Of a DNA stretch of 64,000 bases, positions 33,319 to 42,015 are shown one piece after another (positions within the stretch are counted from its first letter, which is position 1; every line of letters begins with the position of its first letter). Position numbers and translations under genes: made by a program. The notes under the pieces were generated by a model. It saw nothing but the letters and a program-made list of their open reading frames with translations, was not told the origin of the DNA and made no database searches. The DNA lies in the NCBI RefSeq assembly GCF_029626175.1, contig NZ_JARUBM010000002.1, forward strand, positions 6,155,001 through 6,219,000, given 5' to 3'. Source of the stretch: Micromonospora sp. WMMD1082. GTDB lineage: Bacteria > Actinomycetota > Actinomycetes > Mycobacteriales > Micromonosporaceae.

Positions 33319-34892
33319 GGCGTACCCCCAGGGAAGACGGCCTCGACGTACGGTGTCCGGCGCAGCAGGTCGTCCGCGGCGTCGGTGCTGAGATCGAAGA
33401 GTGGACCGGCGACGAAGGTCAGCACCAGACCGAAGACCACCAGGGCCACGGTCGGCGCGATCATCAGGCCGGGCAGCACGGCTCCGGTCTGCGCGACGGC
33501 GACGCCCGTCTGCGGCTGGAGTGCGCCCTCGGTGCGGGCCGCCCGGTCCGCGTCGCCGGTGTCCGGCATCTCCGGATGCGGCGCCCGCCAGAAGGCGAGG
33601 TTCCACACCCGGGCGACGGCGTACAGGGTGAGCAGGCTGGTGACCAGCCCACCGGCGACCAGGATCCAGGCCAGCACGCCGCCGTCGTCGATGCCCGCCT
33701 GGACCAGGCCGAGCTTGCCGAGGAAGCCGGAGAACGGCGGGATGCCGGCGAGGTTGAGCGCGGGTACGAAGAAGAGCACGGCGAGCAGGGGCGACAGCCT
33801 CGCCAGGCCGCCGAGGCGGTCCATCGCGGTGCTGCCGCCTCTTCGTTCGACCAGACCGGCGGCGAGGAACAGGGTGGTCTGGATGGTGATGTGGTGCACC
33901 ACGTAGAAGATCGCCGCGGACAGGCCGAGCGACGAGGTGAGCCCGACCCCGAAGAGCATGTACCCGATATGACTGATCAGGGTGAACGACAGCAACCGCT
34001 TGATGTCGGACTGGGCGACCGCGCCGAGGATACCGACCACCATGGTCAGCACCGCCGTGACCAGCAGCAGGGTGGCCGTCCGGCCGCCCGGGAAGAGCAG
34101 CGTCTCGGTACGGATGATCGCGTACACGCCGACCTTGGTCAGTAGGCCGGCGAAGACCGCGGTGACCGGGGCGGGCGCCGTGGGGTAGCTGTCCGGCAGC
34201 CAGGCCGACAGCGGGAACACCGCCGCCTTGATGCCGAAGGCCAGCAGCAGCATGCCCTGCAACACCAGCCGGAGGTCGTCGGGCAGGGCGTCCAGCCGCT
34301 CGACGAGCTGGGCGAGATTGAGCGTGCCGGTCGAGGCGTACACCAGGCCGATGGCGACCAGGAAGATCACCGACGAGAGCAGGCTGACCACGACGTAGGT
34401 GGTGCCGGCCCGGATCCGGGTCTCGGTGCTGCCCAGGGTCAGCAGCACGTAGCTGGCGACCAGCAGGATCTCGAAACCGACGTAGAGGTTGAACAGGTCA
34501 CCGGAGAGGAACGCGTTGCAGACACCGGCGGTCAGCACCAGGTAGGTGGGGTGGTACACCGACAGCGGCGTCTCCTCGTTGCCGTCGGCCATGCCCTGCC
34601 CGATGGAGTAGACCAGCACGCAGAGCGTGACCGACGCGGAGACCACCAGCATCAGCGCGGCGAGCTGGTCGGCGACCAGCACGATGCCCATCGGCGCCAC
34701 CCAGCCGCCGACCTCCACCACCAGCGGACCGTCCACGCTGGAACGGACCAGCAGCATCGCGGCCACCGCGACGGTGGCGGTGAGCACGGTGAGGCTGACC
34801 CAGCGCTGGGCGCGCGGGCGCCCGAGCAGCAGCAGCGTCAGCGCCGCGCCGAGCAGTGGCATCACCACCGGCAGCGGAACGAGGTACGTCAT
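33315..34892 (-). CDS. mrpD: Na+/H+ antiporter subunit MrpD
   Basis: 525 residues with about 14 membrane segments, homologous to the proton-pumping subunits of complex I. Visible landmarks include FEILLVASYVLL, the Lys in GIKAAVFPLSAWLPDSYPTAPAPVTA and the long ...ISHIGYMLFGVGL helix. One of the two large ion-translocating subunits of the Mrp complex. Four-base overlap with mrpC. Confidence 0.95.
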   Translation of the reverse strand: MTYLVPLPVVMPLLGAALTLLLLGRPRAQRWVSLTVLTATVAVAAMLLVRSSVDGPLVVEVGGWVAPMGIVLVADQLAALMLVVSASVTLCVLVYSIGQGMADGNEETPLSVYHPTYLVLTAGVCNAFLSGDLFNLYVGFEILLVASYVLLTLGSTETRIRAGTTYVVVSLLSSVIFLVAIGLVYASTGTLNLAQLVERLDALPDDLRLVLQGMLLLAFGIKAAVFPLSAWLPDSYPTAPAPVTAVFAGLLTKVGVYAIIRTETLLFPGGRTATLLLVTAVLTMVVGILGAVAQSDIKRLLSFTLISHIGYMLFGVGLTSSLGLSAAIFYVVHHITIQTTLFLAAGLVERRGGSTAMDRLGGLARLSPLLAVLFFVPALNLAGIPPFSGFLGKLGLVQAGIDDGGVLAWILVAGGLVTSLLTLYAVARVWNLAFWRAPHPEMPDTGDADRAARTEGALQPQTGVAVAQTGAVLPGLMIAPTVALVVFGLVLTFVAGPLFDLSTDAADDLLRRTPYVEAVFPGGTP

Positions 34893-35362
34893 CCGGCCCT
34901 CCCCGCGTCGGCCGTGGCGGCCAGCGACCGCCCGTTGTCGGCGTCCGCGTCATCGTCGTCATCGTCGTCACCGGTGCCGGCGTCGGCGTCACCCGGGCCC
35001 TCGTCGCGCTCGGCGAGATCCATGATCCGGCGGTCCTCGACGTCGTCCTGCACCTCGTCGTGCCCGTTGAGGTGCCAGCTGCGGTACGCCAGGGCGAGCA
35101 GGAACGCGGTCATGCCCAGGGTGATGACGATGGCGGTGAGGATCATCGCCTGCGGCAGCGGGTCGCTCATCTCCTCCTGCGGGGTGCTGCCGACGATCGG
35201 CGGGCCACCGGCCCGGCCGCCGGTGAGCAGCAGCAGGTTGGCGCCGTTGCCGAGCAGGATGACGCCCATCAGCACCCGGGTGAGGCTGCGTTCCAGCAGC
35301 AGCGTGACGCCGGCGGCGACGAGCACGCCCACCACGATGACGTCGGTGAGGTTCGGTGTCAC
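34889..35362 (-). CDS. mrpC: Na+/H+ antiporter subunit MrpC
   Basis: 157 residues, NuoK-like, with three membrane segments (RSLTRVLMGVILLGNGANLLLL; QAMILTAIVITLGMTAFLLAL). GTG start overlaps the mrpA stop. The C-terminal extension of ~45 residues is unusually acidic, with seven consecutive Asp residues encoded by a GAC/GAT trinucleotide tract near 34950, not a normal part of the family. Confidence 0.92.
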   Translation of the reverse strand: MTPNLTDVIVVGVLVAAGVTLLLERSLTRVLMGVILLGNGANLLLLTGGRAGGPPIVGSTPQEEMSDPLPQAMILTAIVITLGMTAFLLALAYRSWHLNGHDEVQDDVEDRRIMDLAERDEGPGDADAGTGDDDDDDDADADNGRSLAATADAGRAG

Positions 35363-38181
35363 ACCAGCTCCTTTTCCCGTACCTCGTCGTCCTCGGTCTC
35401 GTGCTGGCGGTCCATCTCGGCGCCGAGGCTGCGCAGGATGTCCAGCACCAGGCCGACGACGATCAGGTAGACACCGACGTCGAAGAAGGCCGACGTGACG
35501 AAGTGGATGTGGCCCAGCAGCGGCAGGTGGAAGTCGAGCAGGGCGCTCTGGAGGAACTCCCCGCCGAGCAGCATCGCGGCCACGCCGGTGCCGACCGCCA
35601 CGAAGAGTCCGGCACCGAGCACCACGCCGGCGTCGACCGGAGCGGCACCGTTGAGTTCCGTACGCCCGCCGGCCAGGTAGCGCACGGCCAGGGCGAGGCC
35701 GGCGACCAGGCCGGCGGCGAACCCGCCGCCGGGGGCGTTGTGGCCGCTGAACAGCAGGTAGATGGAGAACAGCACGATGGCGTGGAAGAGCAGCCGGGTG
35801 ATCACCTGGAGGATGACCGACTGCGCGCGGGCGGTGGCGCCGGTGGTCAGCCAGCGCGGCCGGGCGGATTCGGTCGAGCCACCGCCGGGGATGTCGCCCC
35901 GTCGACCGAGGTCGCGGGCATGGCGGAAGATCAGGCTGGCCACGCCGGTGGCGGCCACCACCAGCACCGCGATCTCGCCCATGGTGTCCCAGGCCCGGAT
36001 GTCGACCAGGGTCACGTTGACCACGTTCTTGCCGCCGCCGTACGACACGGCCTCGTCGGGGAAGCCGACGGAGATCGGGATGGCCTCCCGGGCACCCGCC
36101 GCGACGTACGCCATGCCGGCGGTGACCGCGCCCACGGCGACGCCGATGGCGACGCGACCGCGGCGGCTGGAGCGGATCGGCCGCTCCGAGAACTTCACCG
36201 GCAGCCGGCGCAGCACCAGCACGAACATGACGATCGTGACGGTCTCCACCAGGAACTGGGTCAACGCCAGGTCCGGCGCGCCGTGCAGGATGAACAGCAG
36301 CGCGATGCCGTAGCCGGCGACGCCGACCAGGATCATCGCGGTGAGCCGGCGCAGGGCGCGGGCGGCCGTCACGGCGGCGACCACCACCACGGCGGCGGCG
36401 AGCCCCTGCAACGGCGTGTCCCACAGGTGGAACCGCTGCGGCCAGGGGCTGCCGGCCAGCAGCGCGCCACCCGGCAGGACCACCAGCACCACCAGGATGA
36501 CGCCGAGGTAGAACGGCAGCGAACCACGCTGCGTGGCACCGGTCAGCTCGACCGCCAGCCGGTCGACCAGGCCGACGGACTTCCGGTAGACGGTGGCGCC
36601 GTCGAACGGCAGCCGCAGGGTGGCCCGTACCCGCTCCCGCCGCATCAGCTGGAACAGCCCGACGCCGCCGGCCACGGCGAGCGCCGACAGGCCGAGCGCC
36701 GGCGTGAGGCCGTGCCACAACGCCAGGTGGTAGCCGGGCTCGGCGGTGCGGTAGAGATCGGCGTACGGGGCGAGCAGGCGGTCCACCGCCGGGGCGAGGA
36801 CGCCGACCGCGGCGCCCGCGAGGGCCAGCACCGCCGCCGGCGCGAGGAACGGCCAGGACACCTCCCGGGCCGGCGTGGCCGGGGTGTCCGGCTTGTCGGC
36901 GAAGGCGCCCCAGAGGAACCGCAGCGTGTACGCGACGGTGAGCACCGAGCCGAAGATCACACCCGCCAGCACCGCCAGGTCGGCGGTGCCGCCGTGCAGC
37001 AGCGACTCGACCGCCGCCTCCTTGGCGACGAACCCGGCCATCGGCGGCAGCCCGGCCATGGACGCCGCGGCGAGCCCGGCCACCACCGCCAGCGCGGGTG
37101 CCCGCCGCCCCAACCCGCTGAGTTCGCGCAGGTCGCGGGTGCCGGTGGCGTGGTCGACGATGCCGACGGTGAGGAAGAGGGTGGCCTTGAACAGGGCGTG
37201 CGCCAGCACCATGGCCACGCCGGCCAGCGCGGTGTCCCGGGTGCCCGCGCCGAGGATCACCATCAGCAGGCCGAGTTGGCTGACCGTGCCGTACGCGAGC
37301 AGCAGCTTGAGATCGACCTGTCGCAGCGCGGCCCAGCCGCCGAAGAACATGGTGACCAGGCCGGTGACCAGCAGCACCGGCCGCCAGGGTGCGGTGCCGG
37401 CGAGGGCGGGGCCCATCAGGGCGACCAGGAACACGCCGGCCTTCACCATGGCCGCGGCGTGCAGGTACGCGCTGACCGGCGTCGGTGCCGCCATCGCTCC
37501 CGGCAACCAGAAGCTGAACGGGAAAATCGCCGACTTGCTCAGTGCGCCCAGCAGGATCAGCACCACGGCGACGGCGAGGTAGCCGCCGCCGGGCAGGTTG
37601 TCGGCGATCTCCGACCAGCGGTAGGTGCCGGCGTGCTGGCCGAGCATGACGAACCCGGCGAGCATCGCCAGGCCGCCCAGCGTCGTCACCAGCAGCGCCT
37701 GCATCGCCGCCCGCCGGCTGGCCCGCTTCGCCGGGTCGTGGCCGATCAGCAGGTAGGAGAAGACGGTGGTGAGTTCCCAGAACACGTACAGCAGCAGCAG
37801 GTCGTCGGAGACGACCAGGCCGAGCATCGCGCCGGCGAAGGCGACGAACACGGCGGCGAACCGCCCAAGCCCCGGGTCGTCGTTGCGGAAGTAGCGGGCG
37901 CTGTAGGCGAGCACGAGCGCGCCGACGCCGCCGACCAGGACGACCATCAGCCAGGACAGCGTCCCCATCCGCAGCGCGAGTTCCAGGCCGAGTTGCGGTA
38001 CCCAGGGCACCGTCTCGACCACCGGGTCGCCGGACCGTATCCCACCCGTCTGGGCCAGCGCCCAGACCAGCGTCGCGCCGGGCGCCAGTGCCACCAGGTA
38101 GAGGGCGTGCCGTCCCCAGGTCCGCACCAGCGCCGGGGCGATCACGGCTGTCAGCGCATGGACCGCCACCAGAACCAGCAC
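35359..38181 (-). CDS. mrpA: Na+/H+ antiporter subunit MrpA fused to MrpB
   Basis: 940 residues. Residues 1-650 are the NuoL-like MrpA body (HAAAMVKAGVFLVALMGPAL; HALFKATLFLTVGIVDHATGTRDL), followed by the MrpA C-terminal segment (FILHGAPDLALTQFLVETVTI). The last ~160 residues are a complete MnhB domain (VITRLLFHAIVLFSIYLLFSGHNAPGGGF), so no separate mrpB is needed. GTG start at 38181 with a GGGGAGGG site. First gene of the operon; the ion-channel gene lies ~200 bases upstream on the same strand. Confidence 0.94.
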   Translation of the reverse strand: MLVLVAVHALTAVIAPALVRTWGRHALYLVALAPGATLVWALAQTGGIRSGDPVVETVPWVPQLGLELALRMGTLSWLMVVLVGGVGALVLAYSARYFRNDDPGLGRFAAVFVAFAGAMLGLVVSDDLLLLYVFWELTTVFSYLLIGHDPAKRASRRAAMQALLVTTLGGLAMLAGFVMLGQHAGTYRWSEIADNLPGGGYLAVAVVLILLGALSKSAIFPFSFWLPGAMAAPTPVSAYLHAAAMVKAGVFLVALMGPALAGTAPWRPVLLVTGLVTMFFGGWAALRQVDLKLLLAYGTVSQLGLLMVILGAGTRDTALAGVAMVLAHALFKATLFLTVGIVDHATGTRDLRELSGLGRRAPALAVVAGLAAASMAGLPPMAGFVAKEAAVESLLHGGTADLAVLAGVIFGSVLTVAYTLRFLWGAFADKPDTPATPAREVSWPFLAPAAVLALAGAAVGVLAPAVDRLLAPYADLYRTAEPGYHLALWHGLTPALGLSALAVAGGVGLFQLMRRERVRATLRLPFDGATVYRKSVGLVDRLAVELTGATQRGSLPFYLGVILVVLVVLPGGALLAGSPWPQRFHLWDTPLQGLAAAVVVVAAVTAARALRRLTAMILVGVAGYGIALLFILHGAPDLALTQFLVETVTIVMFVLVLRRLPVKFSERPIRSSRRGRVAIGVAVGAVTAGMAYVAAGAREAIPISVGFPDEAVSYGGGKNVVNVTLVDIRAWDTMGEIAVLVVAATGVASLIFRHARDLGRRGDIPGGGSTESARPRWLTTGATARAQSVILQVITRLLFHAIVLFSIYLLFSGHNAPGGGFAAGLVAGLALAVRYLAGGRTELNGAAPVDAGVVLGAGLFVAVGTGVAAMLLGGEFLQSALLDFHLPLLGHIHFVTSAFFDVGVYLIVVGLVLDILRSLGAEMDRQHETEDDEVREKELV

Positions 38182-38383
38182 ACACCCTCCCCAGAGATCA
38201 TCCGTCGGTCTGGAAACCCTATCCGGTAAGGACCGCCGTCCGCATCTGCCGTGATCCGGATCAAAGGTGTGTCCCGGGACAGAGCGCCCTTGTCGGTGTT
38301 CGAGTTCACGCGAGGTTCACACCCGGACTCGCGGCCGAAACCCACGGCCCGACCAGGACATCCGCGCCCAACCGAACGGCCGT

Positions 38384-39313
38384 TCAGTCCTTTCCGGTGC
38401 GGCGCAGCCGCCCGTCGTCGCGGTCGATACGCAGTTCCCGCTCGAGTTCGACGATCAGGGTACGGAGGTCGTCCAGCCGTTGGCTGACGGCGATCCGGTC
38501 CAGCTCGTCGGGCACCCCGTCGCCGTCCTCGTCGTAACCGGGTGCGAGCCCCTCGGTCATCTCCAGCCGACGGGCCTCCTCCATCGAGTTCACGAAGACC
38601 GCGATCAGGATGTTGAGCAGCAGATTCACGGTGATCACCACGAAGCTGGCGTAGTACAACACGGTCCACGGGGACAGCTCCATGCCCTGCTCGATGAGGT
38701 CGGGAAGGGTTTCCAGGGAGAGCAGCACGAACAGCGTCAGCAGCGACCGCCCGATGTTGCCGTACTCCTCCGGATAGACGTCGCCGAAGATCAACCAGCC
38801 GGCCATGCCGTAGACGTAGAGCGTCACCACGGCCAGGGCGAAGAAGCCGCCGATGCCGGGCAGGCTGCGCCACAGCGCCGCGACGATCGTGCGCAGGCCG
38901 GGCGAGAAGCGCACCAGCCGCACCATCCGCAGCACCCGGACGACCCGCAGCAGCGCCGAGTCGCCGTGCAGCCCCGGGACGAAGATCGCCGCAATCACCA
39001 GGAAGTCAAAGACGTTCCACCCGTGCCGGAAGAAGTCCTGCGGCCGCCGGCCGTACGCCAACAGCCGGATCACGATCTCGACGACGAACACCGCCCGGAA
39101 GGCCCACTCCAGCGCGTGCAACGCGGTGGTCGCCGGACCCAGGTCGGGATAGGTCTCCAGGCCGAGGACCACCCCGTTGGCGAGGATGACCACGACGATG
39201 GCGAGTTCGAACGTACGGGAGGCGGCCAGCCGGGCACAGAGTTCGAACAGGGCGGCACCCCGGGCGGTGCGGGCCGATGCACCCCGGGGCGCCGGTACGG
39301 GCGTACGACTCAT
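38384..39313 (-). CDS. Voltage-gated-type cation channel (ion transporter family)
   Basis: 309 residues with six membrane segments in the one-repeat NavBac-like arrangement. S4 carries regularly spaced arginines (LLRVVRVLRMVRLVRFSPGLR region, ~residues 120-140). The pore helix and filter read LLSLETLPDL, differing from the TLESW filter of classic bacterial sodium channels, so ion preference is open. The cytoplasmic tail holds an EF-hand-like DEDGDGVPDE and a charged coiled coil (QRLDDLRTLIVELERELRI), as in tetrameric bacterial channels. ATG at 39313 chosen; an upstream GTG at 39361 would add 16 residues. Confidence 0.85.
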   Translation of the reverse strand: MSRTPVPAPRGASARTARGAALFELCARLAASRTFELAIVVVILANGVVLGLETYPDLGPATTALHALEWAFRAVFVVEIVIRLLAYGRRPQDFFRHGWNVFDFLVIAAIFVPGLHGDSALLRVVRVLRMVRLVRFSPGLRTIVAALWRSLPGIGGFFALAVVTLYVYGMAGWLIFGDVYPEEYGNIGRSLLTLFVLLSLETLPDLIEQGMELSPWTVLYYASFVVITVNLLLNILIAVFVNSMEEARRLEMTEGLAPGYDEDGDGVPDELDRIAVSQRLDDLRTLIVELERELRIDRDDGRLRRTGKD

Positions 39314-39475
39314 CGTGCGCCCGGCCCCGATGCGGGCACCGGGGCCGGCGAGGGCGCCCACCGTGCGTCGTCGGTGCGCTGACGTACGGCAATCATGGGC
39401 GACAGCCTACGGGCCGCCGGGCATCAACATCAGCCGCCGGGGTGGCCCGTTGTGCGGCCACCCCGGCGACACGGC

Positions 39476-40507
39476 CTAGCCGCCCAACCGGCGGACCATG
39501 TTCATGATGGTCTCCACCTGGGCGCCTCCCTTGATGGGATAGTTCGTGGCGCCGAGGTAACCCCACCAGTCCCAGCAACCGTTCGGGTTGCTCGCCGACG
39601 TGATCGCCTGGGGATAGAGCACGATCGTCGCGTTGGTGTCGGCGTACTGGTTGAGGTTGGCCCGGTCCACGAAGGCGGTGCCGACCCGGCTGTGGCCCTG
39701 CAGGCAGCCGTGCAGCGCCACCAGCAACCGGCAGGTCGCGCCGGACGCGCAGGAGGCCGGGACGTAGGCGAACCCGTTGGCGTCCATGCTCAGCAGGTTG
39801 GCCAGGCCGCCCACGGCGAAGCCGTGTTGGCTGAATCGCACCAGTGTGCCGCCGAGCGGGCCGGTGTTGGGCGCCTGCACCGAGCCGAACAGCTTGCGCA
39901 GGAAGGCGTTCTGCGGGTCGAGGCCGCAGTCGTTGAGGTAGGGCGCGGCCGTGGCCGAGCAGCCGACCGTCCCGTAGGGCGTGACCCAGCCGTGCCCGGC
40001 GGCGGAGCCGCTGTCGTACTGGACGCTGGCCCCGAAGTGCTGCTGGTAGCGGACCAGGTCGTCGCTGACCGACCGCTTCACGCTGGTGTCGGATCCACCG
40101 TGGAAGACGTAGACCGGCTCGCCGTGCAGCCCGGAGACCGGGTCGACCCAGCCGTACCCGGCCCAGGTGCGGGTGTACGCCTGCAGGGCGCTCAGGTTCG
40201 TCGGGTAGATGTTGTCGCCGCAGCCGTACAGCGCCTGGGCGACGTTGTTCTGGGCGCAGTAGTAGGGGCCGGCGGCGAAGAGCGCCGCTCCCCTGATCCG
40301 CTGCGAGTAGGCCACCTGGAGCTGGGTCGCCAGGTAGGCGCCGGAGGAGACTCCGGCGACGTAGACGCCCGAGACGCGGTACGTCGACAAAGCCCCCGAC
40401 ACGGGAGCCTTGGTGTGCGGCGTGGCGGCACCGTACGCGGGCGCCGCGGGGATGAGCAGCAGGACCGCGACGGCGGCGGCGAGGATTCGCAGGACAGGTG
40501 TGATCAT
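39476..40507 (-). CDS. Secreted PHB depolymerase-like esterase
   Basis: 343 residues with a signal peptide (MITPVLRILAAAVAVLLLIP ... AYG). An alpha/beta hydrolase with the lipase box GVSSGAYLATQLQ (nucleophilic Ser), VFHGGSDTSV (probable Asp) and a later VALHGCLQG/PNGCWDWWG region seen in extracellular short-chain-length poly(3-hydroxybutyrate) depolymerases and their relatives. Numerous cysteines suggest disulfides. There is no obvious substrate-binding C-terminal domain, so an oligomer or other ester substrate is possible. Start supported by GGGAGAG upstream. Confidence 0.82.
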   Translation of the reverse strand: MITPVLRILAAAVAVLLLIPAAPAYGAATPHTKAPVSGALSTYRVSGVYVAGVSSGAYLATQLQVAYSQRIRGAALFAAGPYYCAQNNVAQALYGCGDNIYPTNLSALQAYTRTWAGYGWVDPVSGLHGEPVYVFHGGSDTSVKRSVSDDLVRYQQHFGASVQYDSGSAAGHGWVTPYGTVGCSATAAPYLNDCGLDPQNAFLRKLFGSVQAPNTGPLGGTLVRFSQHGFAVGGLANLLSMDANGFAYVPASCASGATCRLLVALHGCLQGHSRVGTAFVDRANLNQYADTNATIVLYPQAITSASNPNGCWDWWGYLGATNYPIKGGAQVETIMNMVRRLGG

Positions 40508-40702
40508 GACGCTCTCCCAGGTCCGGTGAGCGCCGGCGGTGGTGTCGGCGTGCCGCGACGCTAACGTGAGCCACGTCACCGGCACCATGAGCGCGACCCA
40601 CACGTCGGTGGCCCGCGCTGTGGTGCCGCCCGCCGCTGCGGCCGACACCACGCGGCCGGTCGGCACCACGCGGCCGGCCGCGACCGGTTACGGTCGACGC
40701 TC

Positions 40703-41515
40703 ATGGCCCTGTTGCGCTGTGACTTCTTCTCCGAGGCGCTCGGCCTCAGCACGTCGATGACCGTCATCCTGCCGCAACAGACCTCGTCGCAGATCGGGCT
40801 GGCCGGGGCGGACGCGGCCACGGGCGAGCCACCGGTGCTCTACCTGCTGCACGGGCTCACCGACGACGACACGATCTGGCTGCGGCGTACCTCGATCGAG
40901 CGCTACGTCGCCCCGCTCGGCCTGGCGGTGGTGATGCCGCAGGTCGGGCGCAGCTTCTACACCGACGAGGAGCACGGCAACCGCTACTGGACCTTCCTCA
41001 GCGAGGAACTGCCGGCGCTGTGCCACGGGTTCTTCCGGCTCTCCCCACGGCGGGCGGACACCTTCGTCGCCGGGCTGTCCATGGGCGGCTACGGCGCGGT
41101 GAAGTGGGCGCTGCGCGACCCGGGCCGGTTCGCCGCCGCGGCCAGCCTCTCCGGCGCGCTCGACCTCGTCGCCCGCGCGCACGACCCACGCCGCCCGATC
41201 GACCGGCGGGTGTGGCACACCGCCTTCGGCGACCGCCGGATCACCGGCAGCGACGACGACCCGCTCGCCCTGCTCGACCGGTCCGGCGCCGAGGATTTCC
41301 TGTACGACGACAACGTGCGCTTCGTCGAGGCGGCGCGGGCCAAGGGGGTCTCATTGACCGTCGACTTCTCCCCCGGCGACCACGACTGGGCGTACTGGGA
41401 CGCCAAGATCGCCGATGTGCTCGCCTGGCTGCCCCTGCCCGGTCGGGTCGGGCCGGGTCAGCCGGCTCAGTCGGGTCAGCCGGTCGAGGAGCGGGCGACC
41501 GGCAGGTCGAAGTAG
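40703..41515 (+). CDS. Esterase D / tributyrin esterase-like hydrolase
   Basis: 270 residues without a signal peptide. Alpha/beta hydrolase of the esterase D (putative esterase) family: [13 protein letters not shown] (oxyanion region), [14 protein letters not shown] (nucleophile elbow), an Asp in the ...[13 protein letters not shown] segment and the catalytic His in GDHDWAYWD. Similar to S-formylglutathione hydrolases and EstA-type carboxylesterases. The ATG at 40703 is the first in frame. The C-terminal ~25 residues are low-complexity Gly/Pro/Gln/Ser. Divergent from the PHB depolymerase-like gene, from which 195 bases separate it. Confidence 0.82.
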   Translation: MALLRCDFFSEALGLSTSMTVILPQQTSSQIGLAGADAATGEPPVLYLLHGLTDDDTIWLRRTSIERYVAPLGLAVVMPQVGRSFYTDEEHGNRYWTFLSEELPALCHGFFRLSPRRADTFVAGLSMGGYGAVKWALRDPGRFAAAASLSGALDLVARAHDPRRPIDRRVWHTAFGDRRITGSDDDPLALLDRSGAEDFLYDDNVRFVEAARAKGVSLTVDFSPGDHDWAYWDAKIADVLAWLPLPGRVGPGQPAQSGQPVEERATGRSK

Positions 41516-41576
41516 GTGTCCGGTGCCCATGTCGACGCTGCATGTCGGCGAAGCGCCGCTCGTCGGCCTGGCGTTA

Positions 41577-41846
41577 TCAGAGCTTCTTCAGCCCATTAAT
41601 CATCACGAACACCGACCGCCGGGCGAGAGCGACGCCTTTGTCATCAACCTGATACCCCTCCAGCCAGATCCAGCCATCAAAGGTCGTCCACTCAAGAACC
41701 CTGATGAGGCGGAAGCGGATCGGCTTGTAAAATTGTGGGCTGGCTTCCTGGGTGAGCCAGAGGAGATCGCCCGACCGAGGTGCGCCAGGTATTGATCGTT
41801 TCGACGGCGTCCGTGAGGGCTCGGGCAGCTGCCGTCGGGTTGGCAT
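41577..41846 (-). CDS. Small conserved protein of unknown function
   Basis: About 89 residues. The core (GDLLWLTQEASPQFYKPIRF, then IRVLEWTTFDGWIWLEGYQVD and ARRSVFV) looks like a small beta-barrel and has the feel of a protein family conserved in Micromonospora-type actinomycetes, though I cannot name it. The first ~25 residues are unlike the rest and the start (ATG at 41846 or GTG at 41855) is uncertain, so the N-terminus may be disturbed. It lies just outside the left end of the IS256-type element. Confidence 0.45.
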   Translation of the reverse strand: MPTRRQLPEPSRTPSKRSIPGAPRSGDLLWLTQEASPQFYKPIRFRLIRVLEWTTFDGWIWLEGYQVDDKGVALARRSVFVMINGLKKL

Positions 41847-42015
41847 CGGGAGCACGGCGCGATGTGGTGCGCATCGACCACCCCGCCGGCCAACTGGACA
41901 CGGAACGGAACCTCAGGCTTCACGGTCGGGTACATCTCGGTAACCCCTCTGGTTGAGCCTGCGGACGGCGAAGCGTGAGCGCCACCACCCGCCACGGGTG
42001 GTTGCGTCCATGGGA

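Noticed and set aside
32055..38181. Complex I (nuo) operon
   Set aside because: NuoL/N/K-like subunits occur, but the gene order with MnhB, E, F and G domains and absence of redox subunits identify Mrp.
35356..38229. 957-codon open frame on the plus strand
   Set aside because: His/Gln/Arg-rich antisense shadow of mrpA; no domain and no start site, whereas mrpA is fully recognisable.
41692..41946. Alternative minus-strand frames overlapping the small conserved protein
   Set aside because: The frame giving GDLLWLTQEASPQFYKPIRF is the protein-like one; the others share DNA and lack a coherent fold, although the first part of the gene may be disturbed.
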